From contig PMDT01000288.1 of NCBI GenBank assembly GCA_003154555.1, positions 1,560-12,937 of the forward strand: a DNA stretch of 11,378 bases, read 5' to 3'. The first letter of the stretch is position 1. Every line of letters begins with the position of its first letter. A program made the position numbers and the translations under genes. Positions 1-7,600 of the stretch are shown here, piece after piece. Origin of the DNA: Spirochaetaceae bacterium. Its GTDB lineage: Bacteria > Spirochaetota > Spirochaetia > SZUA-6 > Fen-1364. The notes under the pieces were generated by a model. That model was given only the letters and a program-made list of their open reading frames with translations, was not told the origin of the DNA and did no database searches.

Positions 1-894
1 GCCCTGCCGCCGGAATCGCTGGGCGCCGGGCTGCGCATGACGGAACAGGGGGAGGTCCTTGCGGACCGTTACGACGACCCGCGCATCGCCGGTCGGCACC
101 TCGAGCAGGTCATCTGGGCCACCGTGGCCTCCTCCGTGCGGCCCCTTTCACCGCCGCGGCCGGAATGGACCGCGACGATGGACGAGCTCGCACGGGAGGC
201 GCTCGCCGCGTATCGCGCTTTCATCGAGGAGCCCTGCTTCCTCGCCTGGTTCGAAGAGGCCACGCCGATCCGCGAGATCGAGTCGATGCCTATTGCCTCC
301 CGGCCTGCCCATCGATACGAAAATGCCACCAGGAGTGGCGGCGACACGCGCGGCCTGGCCGACCTTCGCGCCATTCCGTGGGTTTTCGCCTGGACGCAGA
401 ATCGGTGCATGATCCCCGCATGGTACGGCCTGGGAGCGGCATTTCACGCTTTCGCCAGATCCCGTCCGGACGGGTGGGCCACCCTGCACGCCATGTACGA
501 GGGATGGCCTTTCTTCCGCGCGACGCTGGACAACGCGGCGCTCGCCCTGGCCAAGTCCGACCTGCAGGTGGGGCGGATGTACGCCGACCTTGTGACCGAT
601 GCCGTGGCGCGCGAGCGCATCTGGGGCATGATCGCCGAAGAATATGCGCGCAGCCGGGAGGCGGTCCTGCGCACGAACGGCACGTCGGAGCTCCTGGAGG
701 AGATACCCTGGCTCCAGCAGTCGATCCGGGTGCGCAATCCCAATACGGATCCCCTCAATCTCGTCCAGATCGAATGGCTGCGGCGCCTGCGTGATGCCCG
801 TGCCGCCGGGGATGAGGCGCGGGAAGCCGAATGCCGGGAGCTCCTGCGCCTCTCCATAGAGGGGGTTGCGGCCGGAATGCGCACGACCGGCTAG
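1..894 (+). CDS. ppc: Phosphoenolpyruvate carboxylase, C-terminal part (5' end lies outside the window)
   Basis: The reading frame is open from base 1, so this is the last 297 residues of a longer protein; the ATG at 37 is internal (Met of the conserved LRMTEQGEV block). PEP carboxylase adds bicarbonate to PEP to give oxaloacetate, an anaplerotic cytosolic reaction. Family landmarks in order (residues of the visible part): TEQGEV near 14-19, the catalytic loop with SRPA near 100-103, LRAIPWVFAWTQNR near 122-135 with the catalytic Arg (E. coli R713), AKSDL near 184-188 holding the Lys equivalent to E. coli K773, and RVRNPNTDPLN near 243-253 holding the Arg equivalent to R832. The extreme C-terminus, normally MRNTG, reads MRTTG. 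The loop between SRPA and LRAIPW is eight residues longer than in E. coli. The visible length matches E. coli residues from about 587 to 883, so the 3' end is intact. Identification is certain; the residue comparison to E. coli is from memory. Confidence 0.97.
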   Translation, partial: ALPPESLGAGLRMTEQGEVLADRYDDPRIAGRHLEQVIWATVASSVRPLSPPRPEWTATMDELAREALAAYRAFIEEPCFLAWFEEATPIREIESMPIASRPAHRYENATRSGGDTRGLADLRAIPWVFAWTQNRCMIPAWYGLGAAFHAFARSRPDGWATLHAMYEGWPFFRATLDNAALALAKSDLQVGRMYADLVTDAVARERIWGMIAEEYARSREAVLRTNGTSELLEEIPWLQQSIRVRNPNTDPLNLVQIEWLRRLRDARAAGDEAREAECRELLRLSIEGVAAGMRTTG

Positions 895-954
895 CCCGGA
901 TTCAAACACAGGTTCGTGGTAGGCGGCGGCCTCCGCGTGTGGTACATTTGAGCT

Positions 955-1368
955 ATGGCAGTAGATTCCATCTCTTCGGCTTCGCCCATCATGTCCGCTT
1001 CGGCCATGCAGAATCTGAGCGCTCCTGCGGAGACCACCGCCAACGCACGCGAATCCGCGGCGCAGGAGAACGATGCCCTGCGGACCGCGGAGGCGGTAAG
1101 CGGGGCGGCCCCCGCATCGATCAACGCGGTCCCCGCGAACGGGACGGAGGATTCCGTCGGCACGCGGCTGCAGGTCACCCCTGCCCCGAATGACGCGCAG
1201 GCGTCCCTGCAGGCATCCGCATCGCAGATCGCCCGGCTGCAGGGGGCTCCCGAGCAGCAGAACGCGCAGGCAGCCTCCAACGCCTACCAGACCCAGGCCG
1301 CGGCGCTCAGCCAGATCACTCAGCAGCAGCAGGCCCAAGGCGCGCAAAGCATCAACCTGATGGCATGA
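955..1368 (+). CDS. Small Ala/Gln/Ser-rich hypothetical protein (137 aa)
   Basis: I do not recognise the family. The protein is 137 residues with no signal peptide and no membrane segment. It is low in complexity: a Ser/Ala-rich start (MAVDSISSASPIMSASAMQ), a middle rich in Ala, Asn and Pro, and a Gln/Ala-rich C-terminal third that could form an amphipathic helix or coiled coil and ends in a hydrophobic SINLMA. The start is the only reasonable ATG, since a TGA lies just upstream in frame; a weak GAG lies about 5 nt before it. The gene follows ppc after 60 nt on the same strand and could be co-transcribed with it. The N-terminus is loosely reminiscent of small YjfB-like putative motility proteins, but this is an impression only. 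Composition and third-position GC fit a real gene. An antisense frame covers the same stretch, so coding status is likely rather than certain. Confidence 0.6.
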   Translation: MAVDSISSASPIMSASAMQNLSAPAETTANARESAAQENDALRTAEAVSGAAPASINAVPANGTEDSVGTRLQVTPAPNDAQASLQASASQIARLQGAPEQQNAQAASNAYQTQAAALSQITQQQQAQGAQSINLMA

Positions 1369-1378
1369 TCGCGGAGGT

Positions 1379-1402
1379 CGGGTAGGAGGACATCCCTACC
1401 CG
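1379..1402. terminator. Stem-loop between convergent genes, candidate bidirectional terminator
   Basis: A perfect 8-bp inverted repeat, CGGGTAGG (1379-1386) and CCTACCCG (1395-1402), encloses an 8-nt loop; weaker pairing (T-G, G-C) extends it outward. It sits between the stop of the small hypothetical gene (1368) and the stop of the convergent membrane-protein gene (1396-1398), with the right arm overlapping that stop. Neither side has a T-run, so it is not a canonical intrinsic terminator. It may act as a weak terminator or protect the 3' ends of both mRNAs. Confidence 0.45.
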
Positions 1403-2394
1403 GCTGCTGGTGCCTTCTCCGCAGATTTTCGTCCAGGCGCCAGCCGAAGCAACAGCGCAAGGACGATAGCCCCGCCATAGAGGGCCGCGGGGATGAAAAG
1501 AATCTCGTACAGTCTCCCATACCCCCGGAACCAGTACATGACAAGCACACCCGCGCCATAGACCGCAAAGACAGCGCCCCGTCCCCAGGCCGGCAGCTTG
1601 AAGCTGTACTGCTGCGTGAATGCCGTCATGAAGAAGAAACCCGCTGCGAACATCGGCCAGGAGGCGTAGCCATTCTGGATCGCGATGATCGGGCCATGGA
1701 GCCCGACGGTGAACTCCAGCGCGGTCACCCAGGGCAGGAGGTAGTGGATCTTCGTGCGGGCGAGCGAGAGCTGGGTGAGCAGGAGGAACATGTAGAAGAA
1801 TCCGAACACGAAGCCGATCGAGCCCTCCGTCGGATGGAACCAGTACGTGTAGACGAGCGCCCACGAGATGTACAGGCCGTGCCACCGGTTGGCGAAGGCG
1901 AGCCCGCCGGCGGTCAGGGGGAACTTCTTTCCCAGGATGAGACCCCGCCGCGGATTCAGCAGAACGAGCATGATGATGAGCATGACGATCACGGAATACT
2001 GGCTGCTCCAGATCGGCACGTCCTGCGCCAGCCCGTCATACCAGAGATGCGTCTGGAGGACGTGCACGAGGATGAAGAGGAGATTGACCAGGAAGAACGC
2101 GATCGTGATGCGCGAAAGCCCCCGCGATTTTTCCGCTTTTCGCATGGAAAGGGCCACGAGCAGCCAGACCGACGCCTGGTGAAGCGCGTAGAAACCCCAG
2201 GCAGTGAAGCGCGACCAGAAGGTGGGGCTGGGCAGCTTCCAGAAGTACCAGGAGGCCCCCCTGTCGGGCAGATGCGGGACGTTTGAAAGCAGGGGGCCGA
2301 GTGCCGCGATCAGGGCCGTGAGAAGCACCGTGGCGAGCAGCGCCGCCACGAACCAGATGGTGAGCGTCCGGGTTTCCGAGGGTTGCGTGTTCAC
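1396..2394 (-). CDS. Polytopic membrane protein of unknown function, about ten transmembrane helices
   Basis: The 332-residue protein is not assigned to a family. Hydrophobic segments lie near residues 11-36, 63-84, 95-117, 130-147, 172-187, 193-212, 217-240, 244-262, 272-289 and 295-318. Charged loops (RKAEKSRGLSR at 85-95, PRRGLILGKK at 148-157, ARTK at 212-215, the basic C-tail) all fall on one face, giving a consistent positive-inside model with both ends in the cytoplasm. Histidines sit in or at helix ends (H72, H111, H116, H172, H233), which could mean metal, heme or proton handling, but nothing proves this. The frame also opens at an ATG at 2466, but the GTG at 2394 is preferred: it has GGAGG at 7 nt spacing, and a good promoter lies between the two candidates. 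The gene is divergent from lacD and convergent with the small hypothetical gene. It might be a transporter or sensor; function is open. Confidence 0.85.
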   Translation of the reverse strand: MNTQPSETRTLTIWFVAALLATVLLTALIAALGPLLSNVPHLPDRGASWYFWKLPSPTFWSRFTAWGFYALHQASVWLLVALSMRKAEKSRGLSRITIAFFLVNLLFILVHVLQTHLWYDGLAQDVPIWSSQYSVIVMLIIMLVLLNPRRGLILGKKFPLTAGGLAFANRWHGLYISWALVYTYWFHPTEGSIGFVFGFFYMFLLLTQLSLARTKIHYLLPWVTALEFTVGLHGPIIAIQNGYASWPMFAAGFFFMTAFTQQYSFKLPAWGRGAVFAVYGAGVLVMYWFRGYGRLYEILFIPAALYGGAIVLALLLRLAPGRKSAEKAPAAG

Positions 2395-2401
2395 AGCACT
2401 G

Positions 2402-2406
2402 CCTCC
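2402..2406 (-). promoter_or_regulatory. Shine-Dalgarno GGAGG that decides the start of the membrane-protein gene
   Basis: On the minus strand GGAGG is followed by 7 nt and then GTG-AAC. No comparable site precedes the alternative ATG at 2466. This favours the 332-residue protein over a 356-residue version with a polar N-terminal extension. Confidence 0.7.
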
Positions 2407-2434
2407 ATTCTGATGGTCAGGGGTCGGGCGGAGG

Positions 2435-2463
2435 AGTATATCCCTTCCGCGTCCCGCCGTCGA
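2435..2463 (-). promoter_or_regulatory. Candidate sigma-70 promoter for the membrane-protein gene
   Basis: Read on the minus strand, TCGACG (2463-2458, 4 of 6 to TTGACA) is followed by a 17-nt spacer and TATACT (2440-2435, 5 of 6 to TATAAT). Transcription would begin near 2428, leaving a leader of about 34 nt before the GTG at 2394. The match is by eye. Confidence 0.45.
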
Positions 2464-2483
2464 CATCGAGCCCCCGGGGCGGT

Positions 2484-2512
2484 TTGACTGCGGCGCCGCC
2501 GAGCAATAGCTT
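2484..2512 (+). promoter_or_regulatory. Candidate sigma-70 promoter for lacD-dus
   Basis: TTGACT (2484-2489, 5 of 6) is separated by 17 nt from TAGCTT (2507-2512, only 3 of 6). Transcription would start near 2519, just ahead of the strong ribosome binding site at 2528-2534. The -10 element is weak, so an activator or another sigma factor may be involved. It lies back to back with the minus-strand promoter. Confidence 0.3.
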
Positions 2513-2527
2513 TGGGAGAGAGTTTCC

Positions 2528-2534
2528 GAGGAGG
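2528..2534 (+). promoter_or_regulatory. Shine-Dalgarno GAGGAGG that decides the lacD start
   Basis: GAGGAGG is followed by 9 nt and the ATG at 2544. The frame opens 20 codons earlier, at 2484, but that stretch contains this site and the putative promoter and is not family-like, so it is taken as untranslated. Confidence 0.7.
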
Positions 2535-2543
2535 CAAAATCAG

Positions 2544-3566
2544 ATGGCAGTGGAGATGCGCAAGGGAAAGGCCGCGGGGATCAATGCGTGCGCGAATGAC
2601 AAGGGCATCATTGCCGCGGCGGCAATGGACCAGCGCGGGTCGCTCGAGAAAGCGATCGCCCAGGCCCGCGGGGCGCCGGCCACGTCGGAGGACCTGGTGA
2701 AGTTCAAGACCGCGGTGGCGAGCGTGCTCACGCGCCATGCGAGCGCCGTGCTCCTCGACCCCGAGTTCGGGCTGCCTGCCGCGAAGGCGCGCGCAAAGGG
2801 CACGGGCGTCCTGCTCGCCTATGAGAAGACCGGCTACGATACGAAGGACGACAGCAGGCTCCCCGACCTGCTCCCTGAGTGGAGCGTCCGCCGGCTCGTG
2901 GAAGCCGGGGCGAGTGCGATAAAAATACTTCTCTATTACAACCCCACGCATCCGGCAAAGGTCAACGACGTGAAGAAGGCCTTCATCGAGCGCATCGGCG
3001 CCGAATGCGCCGCCAGCGACGTCCCGTTCTTCATGGAGACGATCTGCTACAACGACGCCGTCGGTGACGCGAAGAGCATTGAGTTCGCGCGCGTGAAGCC
3101 GAAATACGTGACCGCCTACATGGAGGAGTTCTCAAAGCCCCGCTACGGCGTGGACATCCTGAAGGTGGAGGTGCCGGTCAGCATGCAGTTCGTGGAGGGC
3201 ACCGCGACCTTCAAGGGAAGCAGGGCGTACGACAAGAAGGAGGCAATGCGGCTGTTCCAGGAGTCGGCTGCCGCGGCAAAAGTGCCCTTCATCTACCTGA
3301 GCGCAGGTGTGACCGACGAGGTCTTCCGGGAGACATTGGAGCTGGCCGCCGAGGCAGGCACGCCGTTCTCCGGTGTCCTCTGCGGCCGCGCCACCTGGCA
3401 GGACGGGATCCCCGTCTATGCCACCAGGGGCTACGACGCCCTTGTCGACTGGCTTTCCGACCGGGGTGTGAAAAATATCATGGCCCTGAACCTTGTCCTC
3501 GCCAAGGGCGCGCGGGCATGGTGGGATTTTTACGGCGGCAAGAAGAAAATCAAGCTCGTTGACTGA
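2544..3566 (+). CDS. lacD: Class I (LacD-type) tagatose-1,6-bisphosphate aldolase
   Basis: The 340-residue protein covers the whole LacD TIM-barrel aldolase family (usually about 325-340 aa). These cytosolic enzymes cleave tagatose-1,6-bisphosphate to dihydroxyacetone phosphate and glyceraldehyde-3-phosphate through a lysine Schiff base, and known members also accept fructose-1,6-bisphosphate. Catalytic positions known from staphylococcal and streptococcal LacD are all present, shifted by two: E94 in AYEKTGYD, K127 in AIKILLYY, E165 in FFMETICYND, and the Schiff-base lysine K207 in DILKVEVPV. The C-terminal phosphate-binding region (YLSAGVTDEVF, GVLCGRATWQ) is intact. The start is the ATG after GAGGAGG; a second Met at residue 5 is possible. 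No lac or galactitol genes are nearby and the next gene is a tRNA-modifying enzyme, so a general glycolytic or gluconeogenic role is as likely as tagatose use. The stop overlaps the next gene by 8 nt. Two rare ATA codons flank K127. Confidence 0.93.
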   Translation: MAVEMRKGKAAGINACANDKGIIAAAAMDQRGSLEKAIAQARGAPATSEDLVKFKTAVASVLTRHASAVLLDPEFGLPAAKARAKGTGVLLAYEKTGYDTKDDSRLPDLLPEWSVRRLVEAGASAIKILLYYNPTHPAKVNDVKKAFIERIGAECAASDVPFFMETICYNDAVGDAKSIEFARVKPKYVTAYMEEFSKPRYGVDILKVEVPVSMQFVEGTATFKGSRAYDKKEAMRLFQESAAAAKVPFIYLSAGVTDEVFRETLELAAEAGTPFSGVLCGRATWQDGIPVYATRGYDALVDWLSDRGVKNIMALNLVLAKGARAWWDFYGGKKKIKLVD

Positions 3567-4623
3567 AAGCCCTGCCGCCGGCATCTGGGGGACGCTCCCC
3601 CGGCCCTTCTCCGTCCTCGCGCCCATGGAAGACGTCACCGACACGGTGTTCCGCCGCGTCATACGCGCGGTCGGCGCGCCGGACCTTTTTTTTACCGAGT
3701 TCACCAGTACTGACGGGCTGTGCACCGCCGGCAGGCCCCGGGTGATCGACAGGCTGCGCTTCACACCGGAGGAGCGCCCCCTGATCGCGCAGGTATGGGG
3801 CAATCACCCCGAGCGCTGCCTGCGCGTTGCCGCGGAGGTCCGCGAGATGGGCTTCGATGGCATCGACCTCAACATGGGGTGCCCCGTCCGCAAGATCATC
3901 AAGCGCGGCGAATGCGGTGCGCTGATCGATTCACCGACGCTGGCGGCTGAGCTGATCGCGGCGACGCGCGAGGGGGCGGGTGATCTGCCGGTGAGCGTGA
4001 AGACGCGCATCGGCATTTCGCGTTCCCGGGCGGAGGAATGGATCGGTTTCCTGCTGGGACGGGGTCTCGCCGCGCTCACCGTGCACGGTCGGACTGTTGC
4101 GCAGCAGTCGGAGGGGCACGCGGACTGGGGAGCCGTGGCGCTGGCCGTGAAGCTGCGCGACGCGCTGGATGTGCCGACGCGCATCGTGGGCAATGGTGAC
4201 GTGAAGTCGGCGGTGCAGTTCCGGGAGCGCGCGGAAGAAACCGGCGCGGACGGCATCATGATCGGCCGGGGCGTCTTTGAGAACATCTTTGTATTCAAGA
4301 CGATACGTGACATGCAGGCGGGCAACAACCCAGGCGCCGATTTCGCGCTTATCTCCCCCCGGGAAAAGATCGGTTTTTTCACCTACCACATGCTTATCCA
4401 CCGCGAGACGTGGGGTCCCGGCAGGAGCTTTCACAGCCTGAAGAAGTTCGCGAAAACCTACCTGCGCGCATTTGAAGGCGCGGGAGCCCTCATGGACCAG
4501 GTGATGCATTGCAGCAATCACGATTCGGCCCTGGCGGCACTTGATGCGTGGATGCCCGACGGCTATGGCTCGCGCATGAACGCCGCCGCGCCCGGGACCG
4601 TCACGCCTTCGAGCGACGGGTGA
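3559..4623 (+). CDS. dus: tRNA-dihydrouridine synthase (Dus family)
   Basis: Dus enzymes are FMN- and NADPH-dependent and reduce uridine to dihydrouridine in tRNA loops. The sequence is a typical Dus TIM barrel with a helical tRNA-binding tail. With the start used here (354 aa) the motifs are VLAPMED (19-25, FMN strand), QVWGN (78-82), NMGCPVRK with the catalytic cysteine C108, SVKTRIG (146-152), VHGRT (175-179), VGNGD (211-214) and GIMIGRG (232-238, FMN phosphate). The start is uncertain. Between 3493 and 3627 the only usual start codons in frame are TTG at 3493 and TTG at 3559; beginning at ATG 3627 would cut off the FMN strand. TTG 3559 is chosen because its 8-nt overlap with the lacD stop fits translational coupling. 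No strong ribosome site is seen. The subgroup (A, B, C or other) cannot be told. The 3' end overlaps the convergent kinase gene by 23 nt. A run of eight T at 3686-3693 encodes LFF. Confidence 0.93.
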   Translation: MTESPAAGIWGTLPRPFSVLAPMEDVTDTVFRRVIRAVGAPDLFFTEFTSTDGLCTAGRPRVIDRLRFTPEERPLIAQVWGNHPERCLRVAAEVREMGFDGIDLNMGCPVRKIIKRGECGALIDSPTLAAELIAATREGAGDLPVSVKTRIGISRSRAEEWIGFLLGRGLAALTVHGRTVAQQSEGHADWGAVALAVKLRDALDVPTRIVGNGDVKSAVQFRERAEETGADGIMIGRGVFENIFVFKTIRDMQAGNNPGADFALISPREKIGFFTYHMLIHRETWGPGRSFHSLKKFAKTYLRAFEGAGALMDQVMHCSNHDSALAALDAWMPDGYGSRMNAAAPGTVTPSSDG

Positions 4624-7600
4624 GGATCTCGCGGATTTTCGCCAGCAGCTCCCTGGTATCGAAAGGTTTCTGGACGAAATCGATGCCCGGTTCCAGCATC
4701 CCCTGCTGGAGAATGGCGTTTCCCGTGTATCCCGAAATATAGAGAACTTTCACGTCCGGGCATTCCCCCAGGACTCTCTGCGCGAGCTGCTTTCCGCTCA
4801 TCTGCGGCATCACGACGTCCGTCACCAGCAGGTTGATGCCGCATTTCTGCGATTCCATCGCCGCCAGCGCTTCCTTACCGCCCGCTGCCGCAATCACCGT
4901 GTAGCCATTGTTCTCCAGTACTCTCTGGGTGAAGCGCCGCACCATCTCCTCGTCTTCCACGAGAAGGATCGTCTCGTTGCCCTTCACCGGGGCGGCTTTC
5001 CCGGCGGGGGCTGTCGTGCGGTCCACGGCCTCCACGGTGCGGGGGAAATAGATCGAAAAGGTCGTCCCTTCACCCAGCTCGCTGTAGCAGGTGATGTGGC
5101 CGTCGCTCTGCTGCACGATGCCGTACACGGTCGAAAGCCCCAGGCCTGTTCCCTTTCCCGGCTCCTTCGTCGTGAAGAATGGCTCGAAGACGTGGGAAAG
5201 CAGCTCGCGATCCATGCCATGGCCGGTATCGCTCACCACCAGCCGTACATATTCGCCGGGTTGCACGCCGGGATGCTCCCGCGCGTAGTCGTCGTCGAAA
5301 ATCCGATTGGACGTTTCGATGGTGAGCTTGCCGCCCGCCGGCATCGCGTCACGGGCGTTGGCGACGAGATTCATCAGCACCTGCTCGATCTGACTCGGAT
5401 CTGCCAAAGTGACGCCAAGATCAGGCGAGAATTCATGCACCAGTTCAATTTGCTCGCCGAGAATCCGCCGGAGCATCTTCTCGATTCCCGCAGCAATCTG
5501 GTTTAAGTCCAGCGGTATTGGCTGCAATACCTGCTTACGGCTAAACGCGAGAAGCTGCCGGGTCAACGCCGCGGCACGGTCGGCAGCTTTCTTCACTTCC
5601 AGGAGATCATCTCGGAGATGCTCGTTCTCGCCCACCTCGCCGAGCACGAATGAGGTGTATGTCAAGATCACGGAAAGCAAATTATTGAAGTCGTGAGCTA
5701 CTCCGCCCGCGAGACTGCCGATGGCCTCCATTTTCTGGGAAACCCGGAGTTGCTCTTCGAGCATCTCGCGCTCCTTTTCTGCCTTCTTGCGATCAGTGAT
5801 GTCCACCAACATCGAACGACCTTGCACCACTTCGTTTTGGGCATTCCGAACGGCGTTTATGGTCAAAAGGACCCAGGCAGACGTGCCGTCCGCTCTTTGT
5901 GCTTCAAGCTCCTCATCCACGATCGACGTACCGGAGCGAAACGATTCGAATAGCCTCCCGGCCTTTTCTTTCCCTTGCGGACTGTTCGCCCAGAAATCGA
6001 ACACCGGTCGCCCCACGAGTTCTGCCGCAGTACTTCCGAGCAGCATGCCCGCCCGCTGGTTGCACCTACCGATGCGACCATCGATCCCAACGGTGAGGTA
6101 GGCGGTTGGGGCGTTTTCGTATAGATCACGGTAGCGCTCATTGCTCTCCCACAGTTTAGCCTCCGCCTGCTTGCGTTTGGTGATGTCCCTGAAGAACCAC
6201 ACCCGGCCAAAGTATCTGCTGTCTGCGTCGCGCATTGGCGCGGAGTAGCGGTCGAATGTCCTGCCGTCTTTGAGCGCGATCTCGTCCTGACTGGTGTCGT
6301 CATGATTCGCGTAGAGGTGATTCACCTTGCTAATGAACTCTTCAGGACTGACGAGCATGTTCATGACCGATTGCAAAGTACGCTCATCGGACCTGGTTGC
6401 GAGGATTTCGCTCGGAATGACCCACATTTCGGTGAACCGCCGGTTATAAGACACGATCTGTCCGTCGTCGCCCACGACGAGGATGCCGTCGATGGACGCG
6501 TCTTGCTGAGTCTGCAGTACGAGATTCTTGAAATGTAGGTCGTCTTGCACCAGCTTGCGCTCGGTGATATCGACGAAACCGACGATGAAGTATTGAGGCT
6601 GGTCATTCGCGTCACAAACCGTCGCAATGTTGACGTCTGCCCATAACACTGTCCCGTCTTTGCGGAGGTAGCGCTTCTCGAATCGCCGTTCCTTGGCACC
6701 GGAGAGCATGGCGCGTGCAGTCTCGCGACTGCTCGCCAAATCGTCTGGGTGAGTGAAGTCAGCGAAATGCCGCCCTTCGAATTCGGCAGTTCGATATCCC
6801 AGCATCGTCGCCAACGCGTTGTTAACGCGAAGGAAGCGTCCGTCACGCGAAGTCAGTGCTTTGCCGATCGAAGCTCTTTCGAAGCTGACCCGAAATCGCT
6901 CTTCGGTTTCGCGGTTCCGAGCATTCCCTTCGATCGTGTACAGCGCGAACGCGAGGTCTCCCGACGTTTCGAGTACAAGCGAGCGTTCTTCGTCGTCGAT
7001 GGCTAAACCCAGCGGTGTCGAGATCCCGAGGAATCCAACGGAACTATTGCCGTGTACAAGCGACACCGCCATTGCTCCGGTGCCAGCGCAATCTCCTCGA
7101 AGCGGGCAACCATCGCAGTCCTTTTCAGGTTTGAGGATGGCAAGCCCGCGATCGGCTGCACGTGCTCTGGACCAGCATGCCGGTTCGAAGCCGCACCTCA
7201 CTTTTTCGGCGAAGTTGCTGAATTCCTGGCCCCAGCCGGCGCCAGCCGTGATGCCGGATTGGCCGTTCTCAGGCGTAAGCGAGATCCACGCACCGCTGTA
7301 GCCGCGCGTTTCTACGAGCAGATTGCAGGCCTCTTGAATGAGCGTTCGAGGATCCTTCTCATGGACAATGAGCTGATTCACATTGCGAATCGCGCGCAAG
7401 ATCCGGTTCAGATGTTCGATCTTTGCAGCATGCGCCCTGTTTTGCCGGCGGATCTCCGCTTCGCGCATTTCCCGGCGGATGGCTTGCCCAATTCGTCTAA
7501 GATTTCCCTTGGGAAGGTAATCATGGGCGCCGGCTTTCATCGTCGCCACTGCTACGTCTTCGCCGACCGTTCCAGAGGTTACGATGAATGGGACGTCGTT

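Larger units (their letters stand above)
2395..2543. other. Divergent intergenic region (149 nt)
   Basis: This is the longest stretch without a gene in the window. It separates the membrane-protein gene (leftward) from lacD (rightward) and holds both candidate promoters and both ribosome binding sites. The two predicted -35 elements lie about 20 nt apart, so a single regulator bound between them could control both units. No clear operator palindrome was seen. Confidence 0.6.

Noticed and set aside
895..954. Possible terminator hairpin or promoter between ppc and the small gene
   Set aside because: Only a 4-bp GC stem and an isolated TACATT were found, with no T-run and no -35 element at correct spacing.
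148..1347. A 399-codon minus-strand open frame opposite ppc and the small hypothetical gene
   Set aside because: It runs antisense to the well-conserved ppc sequence. The translated product is Gly/Arg/Leu-rich with no recognisable domain, as expected for a shadow frame in high-GC DNA.
2395..2466. A 24-residue N-terminal extension of the membrane protein from ATG 2466
   Set aside because: The polar extension lacks a ribosome site and would overlap the better-supported promoter and GGAGG site.
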